A DNA stretch of 64,000 bases from Acidobacteriaceae bacterium (GTDB lineage: Bacteria; Acidobacteriota; Terriglobia; Terriglobales; Acidobacteriaceae): positions 1 to 64,000 of the forward strand of contig JASHRF010000053.1 of NCBI GenBank assembly GCA_030037545.1, in the 5' to 3' direction. Below the pieces are notes generated by a model that made no database searches, had not been told where the DNA came from, and saw nothing but the letters and a program-made list of their open reading frames with translations. Every line of letters starts with the position of its first letter. Positions within the stretch are counted from its first letter, which is position 1. Of the stretch, positions 54,601 through 62,814 are shown one piece after another. The position numbers and the translations under genes are program-made.

Positions 54601-55087
54601 CGCTATGGCGGACGGCTGGGCAGTCGCGGGCATCGCGCGCTTTACCTCGGGCCTGCCCGTTACGCTGTTGAACAACAATGACACCTCGCTGCTGGGCACG
54701 ATTCCGAACGGCATCAACAATAACGGCGTGGACACGCCCAACTGGAACGGCGCATCGCTGCACTTGAACACGAATCCCCGCGGCGGCGCGGCGGTCTTCG
54801 ACGCAGCGCAGTTCAGCCTGCCCGCTCTGGGGACGATGGGCAATGCGCGACGCCGCTTTTTCTCCGGTCCCGGGATGGAAAACCTGGACGCCACCGTCAC
54901 ACGCGAATTTTCGATGCGCGAGAACCGCAGCTTCGAGTTTCGCGCCGAGGCTTTCAATGCCTTCAACGACACCCAATTCCTGGGCGCGGCCGCAGTGGAT
55001 GGAAACATCTCCGATCCCACCTTTGGTCAGGCCATCAGCGCCATGCCGCCGCGGCTGATGCAGATGGCGGTGCGTTACCGGTTCTAA
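51674..55087 (+). CDS. Oar-type TonB-dependent outer-membrane receptor
   Basis: 1,137 residues from GTG, with GGAGGAG upstream. The signal peptide (Ala-Val-Leu-Leu-Leu-Phe-Phe-Ser-Met-Ala-Ala-Gly) is followed by a CarboxypepD_reg beta-sandwich (Ile-Ala-Gly-Val-Val-His-Asp-Pro-Ser-Gly-Ala, then Val-Gln-Val-Lys-Ala-Ala-Gly-Phe). A plug (Val-Pro-Leu-Asn-Gly-Arg-Asp-Phe-Thr-Asp-Leu, then Arg-Val-Asp-Gly-Ala-Asp) and a large barrel with a C-terminal Tyr-Arg-Phe follow. In acidobacteria such receptors import large glycans or other polymers across the outer membrane with TonB-ExbBD energy. Neither TonB nor a SusD-like partner is in this window. The regulator at 49.2 kb and the CRP-like site suggest substrate-controlled expression. 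Confidence 0.93.
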   Translation: MKRLAVLLLFFSMAAGWLRAQDRNAGVNQIAGVVHDPSGAIIPGAQVTVMRGSGVVASAVTDGEGHFQIAVPAPGSYTVQVKAAGFADFNGQATVTAAVPFASLDVILEISAKTETVEVTADALAAETTSTQLGETLETKKIESVPLNGRDFTDLMAVQPGIVPVNSTQPGAVVMTGVASTPPSGDADAGNLSISGQRENSNGFRVDGADVEEDVNMGTSIVPNLDSIDSFRVLTSNFDAEYGNSSGGQVLVTTKSGTSQLHGSAFEFLRNTALDARNYFSSDRAAYRQNQFGGTLGGEPFHRGVMLFGDYQGTRLTEGIDTGDIAVPTAAERGGNFSQVPLTGSVNGNYWAAQLSSRLGQTVTAGEPYAQVFPSGQIPQEIWSAPAKYLLSSIPEPNAGSGLFETADAAETLQDDKAGLRADWRHGNGALSAYYFLDHYALDNPYPTGTGGASVPGFDATSNGLAQLFILEHTQTIGGSMLNDVHLSYMRNFNSVGQPRGGVGPTLAGQGFSGIVPLQPSTEGVENISFNDFTMGVDTSALVQAENIVELSDAFSRITGRHGLKFGGEIHASQINTNPDVDFNGAFSFNGSETGVDFADFLLGVASSYTQGQAGSFYNRNLYMAAFAQDSWKATDRLTVNYGVRWDRIRPWSEKYNQLQTLVKGEQSQVFPGAPQGLVFPGDPGVPDSLAPARNDFSPRAGIAYSPSRSSNGSFLDKIVGPAGNTSIRLGYGMYYTAYEGLSAGIMSANPPYGYTYTSAAPPLFASPFTVAATGANAGQRFPLQHVAYGASRAHPDSSVNWSQFEPLVGIPAVDPNDVTPYAQHWMMSVERQLGSATLVTMSYVGTSSHHLLVLEEANPANPALCLSLGSACGPFNEQEARTVFGPEFGSVELQRTIANANYNALEATLNHRSHGLDLLAGYTYSKSIDQSAGLPEPVNPVDPSLSRGLSAFDMRHNFVTSFHYALPKLASKPLHAMADGWAVAGIARFTSGLPVTLLNNNDTSLLGTIPNGINNNGVDTPNWNGASLHLNTNPRGGAAVFDAAQFSLPALGTMGNARRRFFSGPGMENLDATVTREFSMRENRSFEFRAEAFNAFNDTQFLGAAAVDGNISDPTFGQAISAMPPRLMQMAVRYRF

Positions 55088-55249
55088 CGGCAGCGAGTCA
55101 GCAAGTTAGCGGGTCAGCCAGTGAGCCGATGACCGTCGCGGAAGGCTGACTTGCCGGCTTGCCAGCACGCTGATTTGCTAGGGGGCCGTTTACGCTTGCG
55201 GGTGGAGCGATTTATCTTGATCTCGCTCTTCAAATCGCGAGGCGCAACC

Positions 55250-56182
55250 ATGCGAACCGGAATCTTTGCTGCATCGCTTCTTTGCCTTTTCACCGCTGGA
55301 GCGCTGACGGCGCAGAATGCGCCCCAGCGCCCCAAGATTACCGGCCTGTCGCATTTGGCCATCTACACCTCCGATCCGGCTGCCACCGAGCACTACTTCA
55401 CCGTGATCCTGGGCGCGGTCCGGGTGGGCGATCCGGAGACGATCCAGGGCGCGCGCTACATGATCAGCGCCACGCAGTTTATCGAGGTGCTGCCGCTGCC
55501 CGCGGACGCGGGCGTCAACAGGCTCGACCACTCGGCGTGGAACGTCTCGAGCGCCGAGGACATGCGCAGATACCTCGCCGCCAAGGGATGGAAGCACCTT
55601 GGGCCGCTCGAGCACGGCTCCGACGGCAGCCGCTGGTTCGAGACGCTCGATCCCGAAGGCAACAAAGTGCAATTCGTGCAGCCGCCGGCACACCCCAAAC
55701 CCATTAACGCACCCAACGCAATCGGCCATCACATCATTCACATCGGCTTCCTGGTTCACAGCCGTGCGACCGAGGACGCGTTCTATCGCGATCTGCTCGG
55801 CTTTAGGCCCTATTGGTGGGGTGGAATGCAGGAGGGCAAGATGGACTGGGTGAGCCAGCAGGTTCCCAACGGCCACGACTGGCTGGAATACATGCTCTCG
55901 GCCGGGCCGGGCATGGGCATTCCGGCCAGCATGACGCAGCGCGAGCTGGGCGTGCTCGATCACTTTTCGATCGGCGAGGTTTCGGTGCCCGCCGCATACG
56001 AAATCCTGGTCAAAGGCGACCGGCTCGACTGCCGGCACGACCAGGGGCCCAAGATCGGCAGGGATGGAAAATACCAGTTCAACCTCTACGACCCAGATGG
56101 AATACGGACCGAGCTGATGAACTTCCACGCTACGGAGAAGCCATGTTGCTCGCCGTTTACGGCTGCGGACCCGGCGGAATAG
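55250..56182 (+). CDS. Exported two-domain VOC protein
   Basis: Start taken at ATG 55250, giving about 310 residues with a signal peptide (Gly-Ile-Phe-Ala-Ala-Ser-Leu-Leu-Cys-Leu-Phe). Two glyoxalase/dioxygenase-fold units follow: His-Leu-Ala-Ile-Tyr-Thr with Phe-Glu-Thr-Leu-Asp-Pro-Glu-Gly-Asn, and His-Ile-Gly-Phe-Leu-Val-His with Phe-Asn-Leu-Tyr-Asp-Pro-Asp-Gly. His and Glu residues at the usual metal positions are present in the second unit. An exported VOC protein is unusual. Its substrate is unknown. Confidence 0.82.
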   Translation: MRTGIFAASLLCLFTAGALTAQNAPQRPKITGLSHLAIYTSDPAATEHYFTVILGAVRVGDPETIQGARYMISATQFIEVLPLPADAGVNRLDHSAWNVSSAEDMRRYLAAKGWKHLGPLEHGSDGSRWFETLDPEGNKVQFVQPPAHPKPINAPNAIGHHIIHIGFLVHSRATEDAFYRDLLGFRPYWWGGMQEGKMDWVSQQVPNGHDWLEYMLSAGPGMGIPASMTQRELGVLDHFSIGEVSVPAAYEILVKGDRLDCRHDQGPKIGRDGKYQFNLYDPDGIRTELMNFHATEKPCCSPFTAADPAE

Positions 56183-56237
56183 CGAATCAGCGAGCCGGCC
56201 GGTCATCGAGCCAGCAGTAGCCCGCAGCCAGGCCTTC

Positions 56238-56246
56238 CTGTATACT
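56238..56246 (+). promoter_or_regulatory. Possible rpmI promoter -10 region
   Basis: GTATACTTT before the ribosomal-protein operon resembles an extended -10 (TATACT). The -35 box is not obvious. The 90-base leader that follows could hold autoregulatory structure, as in L20-controlled operons, but none was proven. Confidence 0.4.
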
Positions 56247-56335
56247 TTTTAAGAGCCTGAAAAGACGAGGGGAGGCCTTGTCTAAACGGCCAATCGCCGG
56301 CGATGGCACGCCCATCGACCAAAACGAGTAGAAAA

Positions 56336-56533
56336 ATGCCCAAGTTGAAGACCCATTCGGGCGCGGCCAAGCGCTTCAAGAAGACCGCGACCGGCAAGAT
56401 CAAGCGCGGCCACACCAAGACGCGGCACATCCTTACGTCGAAACCGCAGAAGGCCAAGCGCAAGCTCGGAAAGAGCGCGCTGGTTTCTGATGGCGACCAC
56501 GCCAAGGTGGCGCGCATGATTCCCTACGCCTGA
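56336..56533 (+). CDS. rpmI: Ribosomal protein bL35
   Basis: 65 residues beginning [15 protein letters not shown], the highly conserved bL35 start. The infC gene that precedes rpmI in many genomes is absent here. It is followed 270 bp later by rplT, so they may be one operon with a leader between them. Confidence 0.96.
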   Translation: MPKLKTHSGAAKRFKKTATGKIKRGHTKTRHILTSKPQKAKRKLGKSALVSDGDHAKVARMIPYA

Positions 56534-56804
56534 CCACCGCGTGGGGCAGCTCTTTGGACAGGAGTTGTGCCACGTGAGCTGATGGGATCTGCCGTGCGCA
56601 GTACCCCCGCCGAATGCGAAATGCGTTCGTCATCGGCGAGAAATCAGGCTTGAACTGAGCGAGTGAAGAGGCCCAACCTGCCTCCAGCCGCGTAACGCCA
56701 GCCGTTAGCTCTTAGCTTCCAGCTCGACGTGCTCGAACCCGGTTTTGCGATTCTCCGCCGAGAGACGGAAAGCGAATCGAAGAGACCGAAAAAGGAGAAA
56801 AAAC

Positions 56805-57170
56805 ATGCCCCGCGTAAAACGTGGCACCAAGCGGCACGATCGCCGCAAGAAGATTCTGGACCGCGCCAGCGGTTATTTCCTGACAAAATCGAAGCTCTAC
56901 CAGGCGGCCCAGGAGGCCGTGGAACGCGGCCTGAAGTTTGCCTATAAGGGCCGGCGCGAGAAGAAGCGCCAGTTCCGCTCGTTGTGGATCGTGCGCATCG
57001 CCGCGGCGGCCAAGCTGAACGGCACCAGCTACTCGCAGTTCATTCACGGGCTGAAGAAGGCCGGCATCGAGTTGGACCGCAAGATCCTGGCCGAAATCGC
57101 CGTAAAGGACGCGGCCGGATTTACGAGGCTGGTGGAGCAGTCGAAGTCAGCGCTAGCAGCAAAAGCTTAA
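56805..57170 (+). CDS. rplT: Ribosomal protein bL20
   Basis: 121 residues beginning Met-Pro-Arg-Val-Lys-Arg-Gly-Thr-Lys and with Phe-Arg-Ser-Leu-Trp-Ile-Val-Arg-Ile, standard bL20 length. AAAAAGGAGAAAAAAC precedes the ATG. In many bacteria bL20 represses its own operon through the mRNA leader; the 270-bp gap after rpmI could hold such a site. Confidence 0.96.
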   Translation: MPRVKRGTKRHDRRKKILDRASGYFLTKSKLYQAAQEAVERGLKFAYKGRREKKRQFRSLWIVRIAAAAKLNGTSYSQFIHGLKKAGIELDRKILAEIAVKDAAGFTRLVEQSKSALAAKA

Positions 57171-57192
57171 CCTGCAAGATGACTGGCGGAAG

Positions 57193-57226
57193 AGCGGCCC
57201 GGAATCTATAGGGATTCCGGGCCGCT
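57193..57226 (+). terminator. Terminator hairpin of rplT
   Basis: AGCGGCCCGGAATC pairs with GATTCCGGGCCGCT around a short TATAGG loop, followed by TGTTCGTTG. It lies 22 bases after the rplT stop. Confidence 0.85.
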
Positions 57227-57372
57227 GTTCGTTGTTGCGGCGGTTTAGGGAACCATGTAGGGTCGCCAAAATCGTGCAGTGCAGGCCGCTGCTCCTTGGT
57301 GTCGCGTTGGCTTAGCTTCTTCGGCTCCTCCCTATAGCATTTCCTAAACCGCTATAACGGACGCCTTTAGTC

Positions 57373-57750
57373 TCATTTGCCGAATTTATCCAAACGCCAG
57401 CCGTACACAGTCCTCAGATCTTCCGCACGGTGCCTTGTCATTGCTTCGAGACAAGCCAGTCTTACCGTCGGTCCCGCGCTGCCGCGTTGGTACAAATCGT
57501 ATTCGGCCTTACAATTCGCATTCCTGAATTGAATCCAAAGCCTCTGAGCGTCTTTGAGGTTTGCCAGGTCCACGCCTGATTCGAGAGTCTCGATTCGCTG
57601 ATAGTATCGGTTCAGTTCGGTGTCCGCGTTTCGAAGAGCCGCATTGAAACACGCTGCTTCCTTTGCCGTACTCGAGGGTCCTTGGCAGGGCGCATCCTTC
57701 AAATTCATGTGCTGAGCCAAGCTACCGGTGCAGGCAGCAATCCATACCAC
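57373..57750 (-). CDS. LprI-like (DUF1311) protein, start uncertain
   Basis: The conserved part is a Cys-containing helical protein (Cys-Phe-Asn-Ala-Ala-Leu-Arg-Asn-Ala-Asp-Thr-Glu-Leu-Asn-Arg-Tyr-Tyr and Asp-Ala-Gln-Arg-Leu-Trp-Ile-Gln-Phe-Arg-Asn-Ala-Asn-Cys). It matches DUF1311/LprI, some of which inhibit lysozyme. A GTG at 57750 would give a very short signal peptide. The best ribosome site upstream (AAAGGAACGATCT, then ATG) is in another frame, so a frameshift in the leader is possible. Confidence 0.7.
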   Translation of the reverse strand: MVWIAACTGSLAQHMNLKDAPCQGPSSTAKEAACFNAALRNADTELNRYYQRIETLESGVDLANLKDAQRLWIQFRNANCKAEYDLYQRGSAGPTVRLACLEAMTRHRAEDLRTVYGWRLDKFGK

Positions 57751-57835
57751 AATTGACCGCCGAGATTGAACCGATTCTGCCTGGCATAGATCGTTCCTTT
57801 CTATCTCAGTACAACGTGTTATTTGAAATCAGTCT

Positions 57836-58222
57836 CTAATCCCGCGCCAGGGCTCCCGGCCATCGCCGCGCCTCCATCACCAGCAGGCAAATGGCCAACG
57901 CAATCGAGAGCAGCACACCCAGAATCAATGGCCAGTCATAGGTGTGCGCGCGGAGCGTGAAGCGGGTGGTGGTAGCAGCGATGAAGGTTCCGTCGGCGAC
58001 CAGCCATACACACGCCGCGCGCCGGTGCCAGAACGCAAGCAGACTCGCCGGACCCACGGTCAGGCAGTTGATTACCACTGCGAGCGTGTCCAGCAGGGTG
58101 CCTTGGCTGCCCGGCGTAATCGCAAACACCAGGAGTTGCACCAGCAGAAACCCGCCCCAAATTAGGCCGACTGTCAGCACCGTGCGCATATAAAACTGCT
58201 GCAACCGCCGTTTTTCATCCAT
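57836..58222 (-). CDS. Small four-helix membrane protein
   Basis: Start taken at ATG 58222 (Met-Asp-Glu-Lys-Arg-Arg), giving about 128 residues with four hydrophobic helices and short polar loops. No motif was recognised. The start overlaps the end of the hydrolase scrap by 8 bases on the same strand. Confidence 0.65.
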   Translation of the reverse strand: MDEKRRLQQFYMRTVLTVGLIWGGFLLVQLLVFAITPGSQGTLLDTLAVVINCLTVGPASLLAFWHRRAACVWLVADGTFIAATTTRFTLRAHTYDWPLILGVLLSIALAICLLVMEARRWPGALARD

Positions 58223-58790
58223 GATTGCCAAGAAATCCCTCGACGGCCTGCTGCCACAGGTGGGGTTGATCTTCAAAATTCATGTGCCCGGAGTTGGGCA
58301 GGATCACGAGTTTCGATCCGGCAATCTTCTCGTGCATTTCCTTGCTCAAACTGGGATCGCACTCGTCATGATCGCCGGCGATAATTAGCGTGGGCACGTG
58401 AATGGTATGCAGCCGGTCAACATATTCCACCGACTTGAGATTACCATCGATCACGAACTCGCCGTCGGAGCCCCACATCTCGCGGTAGAGCTCCCAATTG
58501 GTGGGCGCGTTGCTGGCCGGCACGTAATTCGCATCGGGCCGCGCGCCGTAGAGGAACGGGAAATAGCCCCAGGCGAGAGTCTCGTACTCATCCGGATAGC
58601 GGCCATGCTCCCACGGCGCGCCTTTTCCGTAGAGGCCAGCGGCTTCCAGCTCATCGAGCCGTTTTAGCTTGTCGGGCGGCATGGCGGCCTTCTCGCGGGC
58701 CAGAACTTCGTTCATTTCCCGTGTCGACGCGAAAATGCTGTTCAGAATCAGGTGGTTCAGGTGTTGCTGCCACCAAATCAGAACTCTGAC
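58215..58790 (-). pseudogene. C-terminal half of an alpha/beta hydrolase (proline-iminopeptidase type)
   Basis: About 190 residues with the catalytic Asp loop (Ile-Ala-Gly-Asp-His-Asp-Glu-Cys-Asp-Pro) and the catalytic His (Pro-Asn-Ser-Gly-His-Met-Asn-Phe-Glu-Asp). The nucleophile Ser and the entire N-terminal core are missing: the family-like text begins at Gln-Gln-His-Leu-Asn-His-Leu-Ile-Leu-Asn-Ser (about 58770). Upstream sequence is out of frame and unrelated, so the gene is truncated. Confidence 0.75.
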
Positions 58791-58910
58791 GAACCATCCG
58801 GAGCGAGAGAATCCCTTCGGGAAACAGAACCTCCTGCGTCGTTCGCCGTGCAAAATGTCCGCACATACTTCTCACGATAGCCCCGCGGGCCTCGAGCGCG
58901 AACCGGCTCG

Positions 58911-59828
58911 CTAGGCCACGACGGGAGCAGCAGCAAGACCGGTCGCCGCGGCCTGCTCGTGAGCATGGTAACTGGAGCGCACCAGCGGGCCGGACTCGAC
59001 ATGGCGAAAACCCATCTTCAGCGCTTCGGCCTTGAGTTCGGCGAATTCGCGCGGCGTGTACAGGCGCGCCATAGGCACGTGGTCGCGCGAGGGGCGCAGA
59101 TACTGGCCGATGGTGAGGATGTCGCAGCCGACCCTGGCGAGATCGCGGAAAACCTCGAGCAGCTCGCGCGTTTCTTCGCCCAGGCCGACCATGACACCGG
59201 ACTTGGTGAGCCCATCCGGCCGCAGTTCCTTCGCATAGCGCAACAGCTCCAGCGAGCGCTCGTAACGCGCGCCTGAGCGCACCACGCGATAGAGCCGGGG
59301 CACCGACTCGGTGTTGTGGTTCAGGATCTCCGGCTGCGCCTCGACCACGATGCGGATGGCCTCCCGGTCGCCCTGGAAGTCGGGAATCAGGACCTCCACG
59401 CGGCATCCGGGCGCCTGGCGGCGAATTTCGTCGATGACCATGGCGAAGACACGCGCGCCGCCCACAAGATCGTCGTCGCGATTGACACTGGTAACCACTG
59501 CGTGGAGCAGCCCTAGTTTAGCGACTGCGTCTCCGACCCTCCGCGGCTCGTCGAAATCAATGGGCTCCGGCCGGCCCTTGGGCACCGCGCAAAAGCCGCA
59601 GCGACGCGTGCACAGATTGCCCAGCATCATGAAAGTCGCGGTCTTGTGGTGCCAGCACTCGCCGATATTGGGGCACTGCGCGCTTTCGCATACCGTGTGC
59701 AGTCCCAGCGAGCGCGCCAGGCGCTTCAGGTCGTGGTAATTTTCGCCCATGGGGGCGCGCACCCTGAGCCACTCCGGTTTGGGCGCCGGAATGCGCCGCG
59801 CCGGCTCAATCTGCACCAGATCGATCAC
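58911..59828 (-). CDS. lipA: Lipoyl synthase LipA
   Basis: About 305 residues from GTG 59828, with a GTG four codons later (59816) as the alternative; the ORF extends further but upstream codons do not resemble the family. Two Cys triads are visible: [12 protein letters not shown] (auxiliary cluster) and Cys-Thr-Arg-Arg-Cys-Gly-Phe-Cys (radical SAM cluster). Later motifs His-Asn-Thr-Glu-Ser-Val and [10 protein letters not shown] fit too. It inserts sulfur into octanoyl groups on lipoyl domains. No lipB is beside it. Confidence 0.93.
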   Translation of the reverse strand: MIDLVQIEPARRIPAPKPEWLRVRAPMGENYHDLKRLARSLGLHTVCESAQCPNIGECWHHKTATFMMLGNLCTRRCGFCAVPKGRPEPIDFDEPRRVGDAVAKLGLLHAVVTSVNRDDDLVGGARVFAMVIDEIRRQAPGCRVEVLIPDFQGDREAIRIVVEAQPEILNHNTESVPRLYRVVRSGARYERSLELLRYAKELRPDGLTKSGVMVGLGEETRELLEVFRDLARVGCDILTIGQYLRPSRDHVPMARLYTPREFAELKAEALKMGFRHVESGPLVRSSYHAHEQAAATGLAAAPVVA

Positions 59829-60048
59829 CTTCTCATTGTAGCGGGCGCGGAACAGGCCGCCGGCCGCGGTTGGTTTCCATCCCGTCTCCAGTCCCCAAAC
59901 AACGGCAATCCGCCGGCAAGAGCGAGGGAGCAATTCGCGGATCACCATTCCAACAGCAAATGCATCCAATCGACTGTGTTGTCCCGCCCGGGACGCCGTC
60001 GCCGTTCGCCTGAGCATCCCGCGCACCATTCCGCATCGGGAGGCTAAA

Positions 60049-60333
60049 TTGAAGCCTGACCGTCCCCTGATCTTCTCCGTGCTTCTTCTGGCTGGCGGGC
60101 TGGCCGTGATTCTCGGCTACTGCCACGGTAATACCAACTTCACCGCCGCTTATCCATTTTCCGGCACCATTCTCCATGTTGATTTCACCACGGTGGGGCC
60201 CGGAGTGCTAGGCGGACTGGCGCTCACTTTCCTCGGAGCGATCCTTCTGGTGTGGTCGTTCCTGGCCGCGATCGTGAACCAGTTCCGGCTGATGACGGCA
60301 TCCGAGACCCAGCCAGAACGGCTTCTGGATTAG
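60049..60333 (+). CDS. Small two-helix membrane protein (TTG start)
   Basis: 94 residues from a TTG with ATCGGGAGGCTAAA upstream, a strong ribosome site, so the unusual start is credible. Two hydrophobic helices ([11 protein letters not shown] and Leu-Gly-Gly-Leu-Ala-Leu-Thr-Phe-Leu) flank an extracytoplasmic loop. No family recognised. It diverges from lipA. Confidence 0.6.
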   Translation: MKPDRPLIFSVLLLAGGLAVILGYCHGNTNFTAAYPFSGTILHVDFTTVGPGVLGGLALTFLGAILLVWSFLAAIVNQFRLMTASETQPERLLD

Positions 60334-60437
60334 CTCCACGCCCGATTCCTCCAGACTACTTTCTGAATGAATCTAGGGAGGATTGCGCGCTCATCACGCG
60401 CGACGCCACGCCAATGTTTGTAAAACGCTGGTGCTTC

Positions 60438-60860
60438 CTACCGCAGACGGCTCCGCACCTCGATCCGCACCAGGTAGAGGAAAAAAACGAAATTGAGCAG
60501 CGCCTGGATAAGCAGGGGAATGGCATTTTGATGCGCGTACTGGTAGAGGAAAGTGGCCAGCAGGAGCACGACCGCTGCCAGCGTGAGCGCCCATGCCCAG
60601 CGAAACAGCATCATCAGGCCTAACCCGGCCGCAAAAAAGAAGACCGGAAAGAGCAAATAGAGCGGTGGAAAATGCCGCGTGGCCACGCCCAGAATCACCG
60701 TGCCAGCGAGGAAAAGCATGTAGAGAGCAATGGCGGCCAAGCCGGGGAGCTGCATCACCACCGGCCAGCGCGGTCCGCCACTGCCCGGCGATACGTCGCC
60801 GCGGTCGGGCAGCCCGGCATCTTCTTTGCGGCTTTCTGCCATCTTGGTCTCGTCGCTCAT
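60438..60860 (-). CDS. Four-helix hypothetical membrane protein
   Basis: 140 residues: a polar, acidic N-terminus of 35 residues, then four hydrophobic helices (Leu-Pro-Gly-Leu-Ala-Ala-Ile-Ala-Leu-Tyr-Met-Leu-Phe through Leu-Leu-Asn-Phe-Val-Phe-Phe-Leu-Tyr-Leu). Its start overlaps the stop of the cytochrome c gene by 4 bases, so they form an operon. A role with the cytochrome in electron transport is plausible but not shown. Confidence 0.7.
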   Translation of the reverse strand: MSDETKMAESRKEDAGLPDRGDVSPGSGGPRWPVVMQLPGLAAIALYMLFLAGTVILGVATRHFPPLYLLFPVFFFAAGLGLMMLFRWAWALTLAAVVLLLATFLYQYAHQNAIPLLIQALLNFVFFLYLVRIEVRSRLR

Positions 60861-61222
60861 AATGTGTGCAGGTAAGCCAGCAGATCGCGAAGCTGGTCGT
60901 CGCTAAGCGACGTCGGCGGCATCATGCCGTAGCCGTGCAGGATTCTGTCCGTCAGGCGCTCGTCGCTGGGCGGCGCGCCGCTGGGCATCGATTTGAGTTT
61001 GGTCAGCGCCTGCAGACCCGGCCCATGCAAGGAGTGCGTGTTGGTCGGGTAATGGCAGCGCGCGCATTTAGTCTGGTAGACGGCAGCGCCGCGCGCCTCC
61101 TGTTCTGTCCACTCCGAGGCTGGTTTGGAGGGCGGCAGCGGCTTGCATCCGGCCAGCAGCAAGGCAAATCCCACCGCGCACGCCGGCAGGGCCGCAGGCC
61201 AATGAATCGTATGAGAGCGCAT
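60857..61222 (-). CDS. Lipoprotein c-type cytochrome
   Basis: Start set at ATG 61222, giving 121 residues. A hydrophobic leader ends with lipobox Leu-Leu-Ala-Gly-Cys. One haem-binding motif Cys-Ala-Arg-Cys-His and a distal Met in Gly-Tyr-Gly-Met-Met-Pro-Pro are present, as in class I cytochromes c. It is a membrane-anchored electron carrier. It overlaps the following membrane-protein gene by 4 bases. No oxidase or dehydrogenase genes are adjacent. Confidence 0.9.
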   Translation of the reverse strand: MRSHTIHWPAALPACAVGFALLLAGCKPLPPSKPASEWTEQEARGAAVYQTKCARCHYPTNTHSLHGPGLQALTKLKSMPSGAPPSDERLTDRILHGYGMMPPTSLSDDQLRDLLAYLHTL

Positions 61223-61267
61223 TCGCCTTTCATGATACTGCGCGGACCGCACGCAGCCTTCCCGAAC

Positions 61268-61669
61268 TTAGTTCCGCGGCGTCGCTGTGGGAAATTCTTC
61301 CACGTGAGATTCGCCTTTGCGCCCGAAATAGATCACGCGCTTGCCGGTAAGGAAGGCCCAGTAGCCGATAACTCCAGCCGCCGTGGAGCACCTGACGAAT
61401 TCGGGATAGCGAATCGCGTCAGCCTGGGCGGCGCGGATGGCAGCCATGAGCGCGGAGTCCGAAAACTCGCCGGCTACCGGGCTACGCTCGAGAATCATGG
61501 CCTCGTCATGCGTGCCGCCATCGCCAAGGTAATGCGTCCTGCGGCCTGCGGCCAAGTCCACAAAGTAAGATTCGACACCGACCTCCAGCAGTCTGCGCAC
61601 CCCTTCCGGAAAAGTCATCCTGCCTTCCTCCGATTCGATTGAGACTTCGTGAATGGCTTGAATATTCAT
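61268..61669 (-). CDS. DUF1398 protein
   Basis: 133 residues with the DUF1398 pattern Gly-Val-Glu-Ser-Tyr-Phe-Val-Asp-Leu and, later, Ile-Arg-Ala-Ala-Gln-Ala-Asp-Ala-Ile-Arg-Tyr-Pro-Glu-Phe. AAAGGAGAAATGG precedes the ATG. Family members (YbcV-like) have no proven function. It is complete. Confidence 0.82.
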   Translation of the reverse strand: MNIQAIHEVSIESEEGRMTFPEGVRRLLEVGVESYFVDLAAGRRTHYLGDGGTHDEAMILERSPVAGEFSDSALMAAIRAAQADAIRYPEFVRCSTAAGVIGYWAFLTGKRVIYFGRKGESHVEEFPTATPRN

Positions 61670-61879
61670 CCATTTCTCCTTTGCTTCGGCGTTTTAGAAG
61701 GCGAGCCGGTCGCGCAATAGCCTGGCCTGGCGGCGCGATACCGCAACCCAGGGCCACCGCCCAAGCTCACGCTGTAGCCGTCCACATGGGTTCCCGCAAT
61801 TCCGGCAGCGCAGTACCAGATCCGCCGCCATGGGCCGGATTCCAAAGGCGCGAAAGGCGGACGACTCATCGCTGTGGGT

Positions 61880-62136
61880 TCGCCTTCGCGGAGGCCATGG
61901 TATTTCCCGCTCCCAGGTTCCATCCCACGTTGCGCCTGACGAGACGAGGCCGGGAATCATGATGATCGGCTGCCCCTGACCGGTGGTTTTCACCGTGAAC
62001 GATGGGTGCGGCTTGGTGGCTGTGGGGTCGCCGGACATAATGGACTTGCGGAATTCTGTGCCTGCAGGGTTGCGGCCGTCAAAGCTGTCATCGTGACCAG
62101 CGTAACAAGTTTGAGCCGCCTGGATCCGATCCGCAT
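61880..62136 (-). pseudogene. N-terminal piece of an exported alpha/beta hydrolase
   Basis: From ATG 62136 a signal peptide is read (Leu-Val-Thr-Leu-Val-Thr-Met-Thr-Ala-Leu-Thr-Ala-Ala-Thr-Leu-Gln-Ala-Gln). After a frame change near 62035 comes the start of a hydrolase fold (Phe-Thr-Val-Lys-Thr-Thr-Gly-Gln-Gly-Gln-Pro-Ile-Ile-Met-Ile-Pro-Gly-Leu-Val-Ser). The match ends after Thr-Trp-Asp-Gly-Thr, near 61918. No catalytic triad remains. Confidence 0.7.
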
Positions 62137-62285
62137 GGAGCGGACTGCCTGAAACTGGCTTGGCACCGGAAACCTCCTTGGGACATCGGCGCCGGAACCG
62201 GGAGATTTCCCTGAAAACATGATAAACGGCGGCAATCGAGGTGTGAGCTGCGCGCTTGCGGACAGCGGCGCTAGGCCCGCAGGCG

Positions 62286-62756
62286 CTACGTCCGTGCTGC
62301 CCGTTCCAACTCCGCCAGGTCGATCTTCTTCATGCCCAGCATGGCTTTGAACGCCTTTGGATTCCGGATCAGCTCCGGTAAACGGCCGGGCGTGATTTGC
62401 CAGCTCAGTCCGAACTTGTCGCGCAGCCAGCCACACTGGACTTCCTGGCCGCCGGCGGTGAGCCGCGACCAGTAGTAATCGACCTCCTGCTGCGAATCGC
62501 ACCGGACGACCAGCGAAACTGCTGCATTGAACTTGAAGTCGGGGCCGCCGTTGAGAGCGGTGAACTTCTGGCCGTCGAGCTCAAAGGCGATGGTCAGAAT
62601 GCCGCCTTTCGGGCCGGGCGCGTCGCCGCTGTTGCGCAGCTCCGACAGGCGGCGCGAGTTGGGAAAGATGGAAACGTAGAAATCGACCGCCTCCTCGGCG
62701 TTGGCGTCGAACCAGAGAAACGGCGTGATGCGGGGAAACTGGGCGAGTGTGCTCAT
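62286..62756 (-). CDS. PhnB-like VOC family protein
   Basis: 156 residues starting Met-Ser-Thr-Leu-Ala-Gln-Phe-Pro-Arg-Ile-Thr-Pro-Phe-Leu-Trp-Phe-Asp. One VOC unit of PhnB type is followed by a C-terminal segment with Cys-Gly-Trp-Leu-Arg-Asp-Lys-Phe-Gly-Leu-Ser-Trp-Gln. The family includes proteins once labelled 3-demethylubiquinone methyltransferases; the activity is uncertain. It is divergent from the HxlR gene, and the 58-bp gap holds a palindrome that may control both. Confidence 0.85.
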   Translation of the reverse strand: MSTLAQFPRITPFLWFDANAEEAVDFYVSIFPNSRRLSELRNSGDAPGPKGGILTIAFELDGQKFTALNGGPDFKFNAAVSLVVRCDSQQEVDYYWSRLTAGGQEVQCGWLRDKFGLSWQITPGRLPELIRNPKAFKAMLGMKKIDLAELERAART

Positions 62757-62777
62757 AGCGCCAAGTTACAGAAATAG

Positions 62778-62792
62778 CTTGCAAAATGCAAG
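62778..62792. promoter_or_regulatory. Palindromic operator candidate between VOC and HxlR genes
   Basis: CTTGCA-AAA-TGCAAG is a perfect 15-bp palindrome. It overlaps a TTGCAA -35 box whose -10 TATCAT (62802-62807) lies 17 bases downstream. HxlR-type regulators often bind such palindromes at divergent promoters. Binding is not shown by sequence. Confidence 0.7.
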
Positions 62793-62814
62793 TCATTTTT
62801 GTATCATCGTTTCG

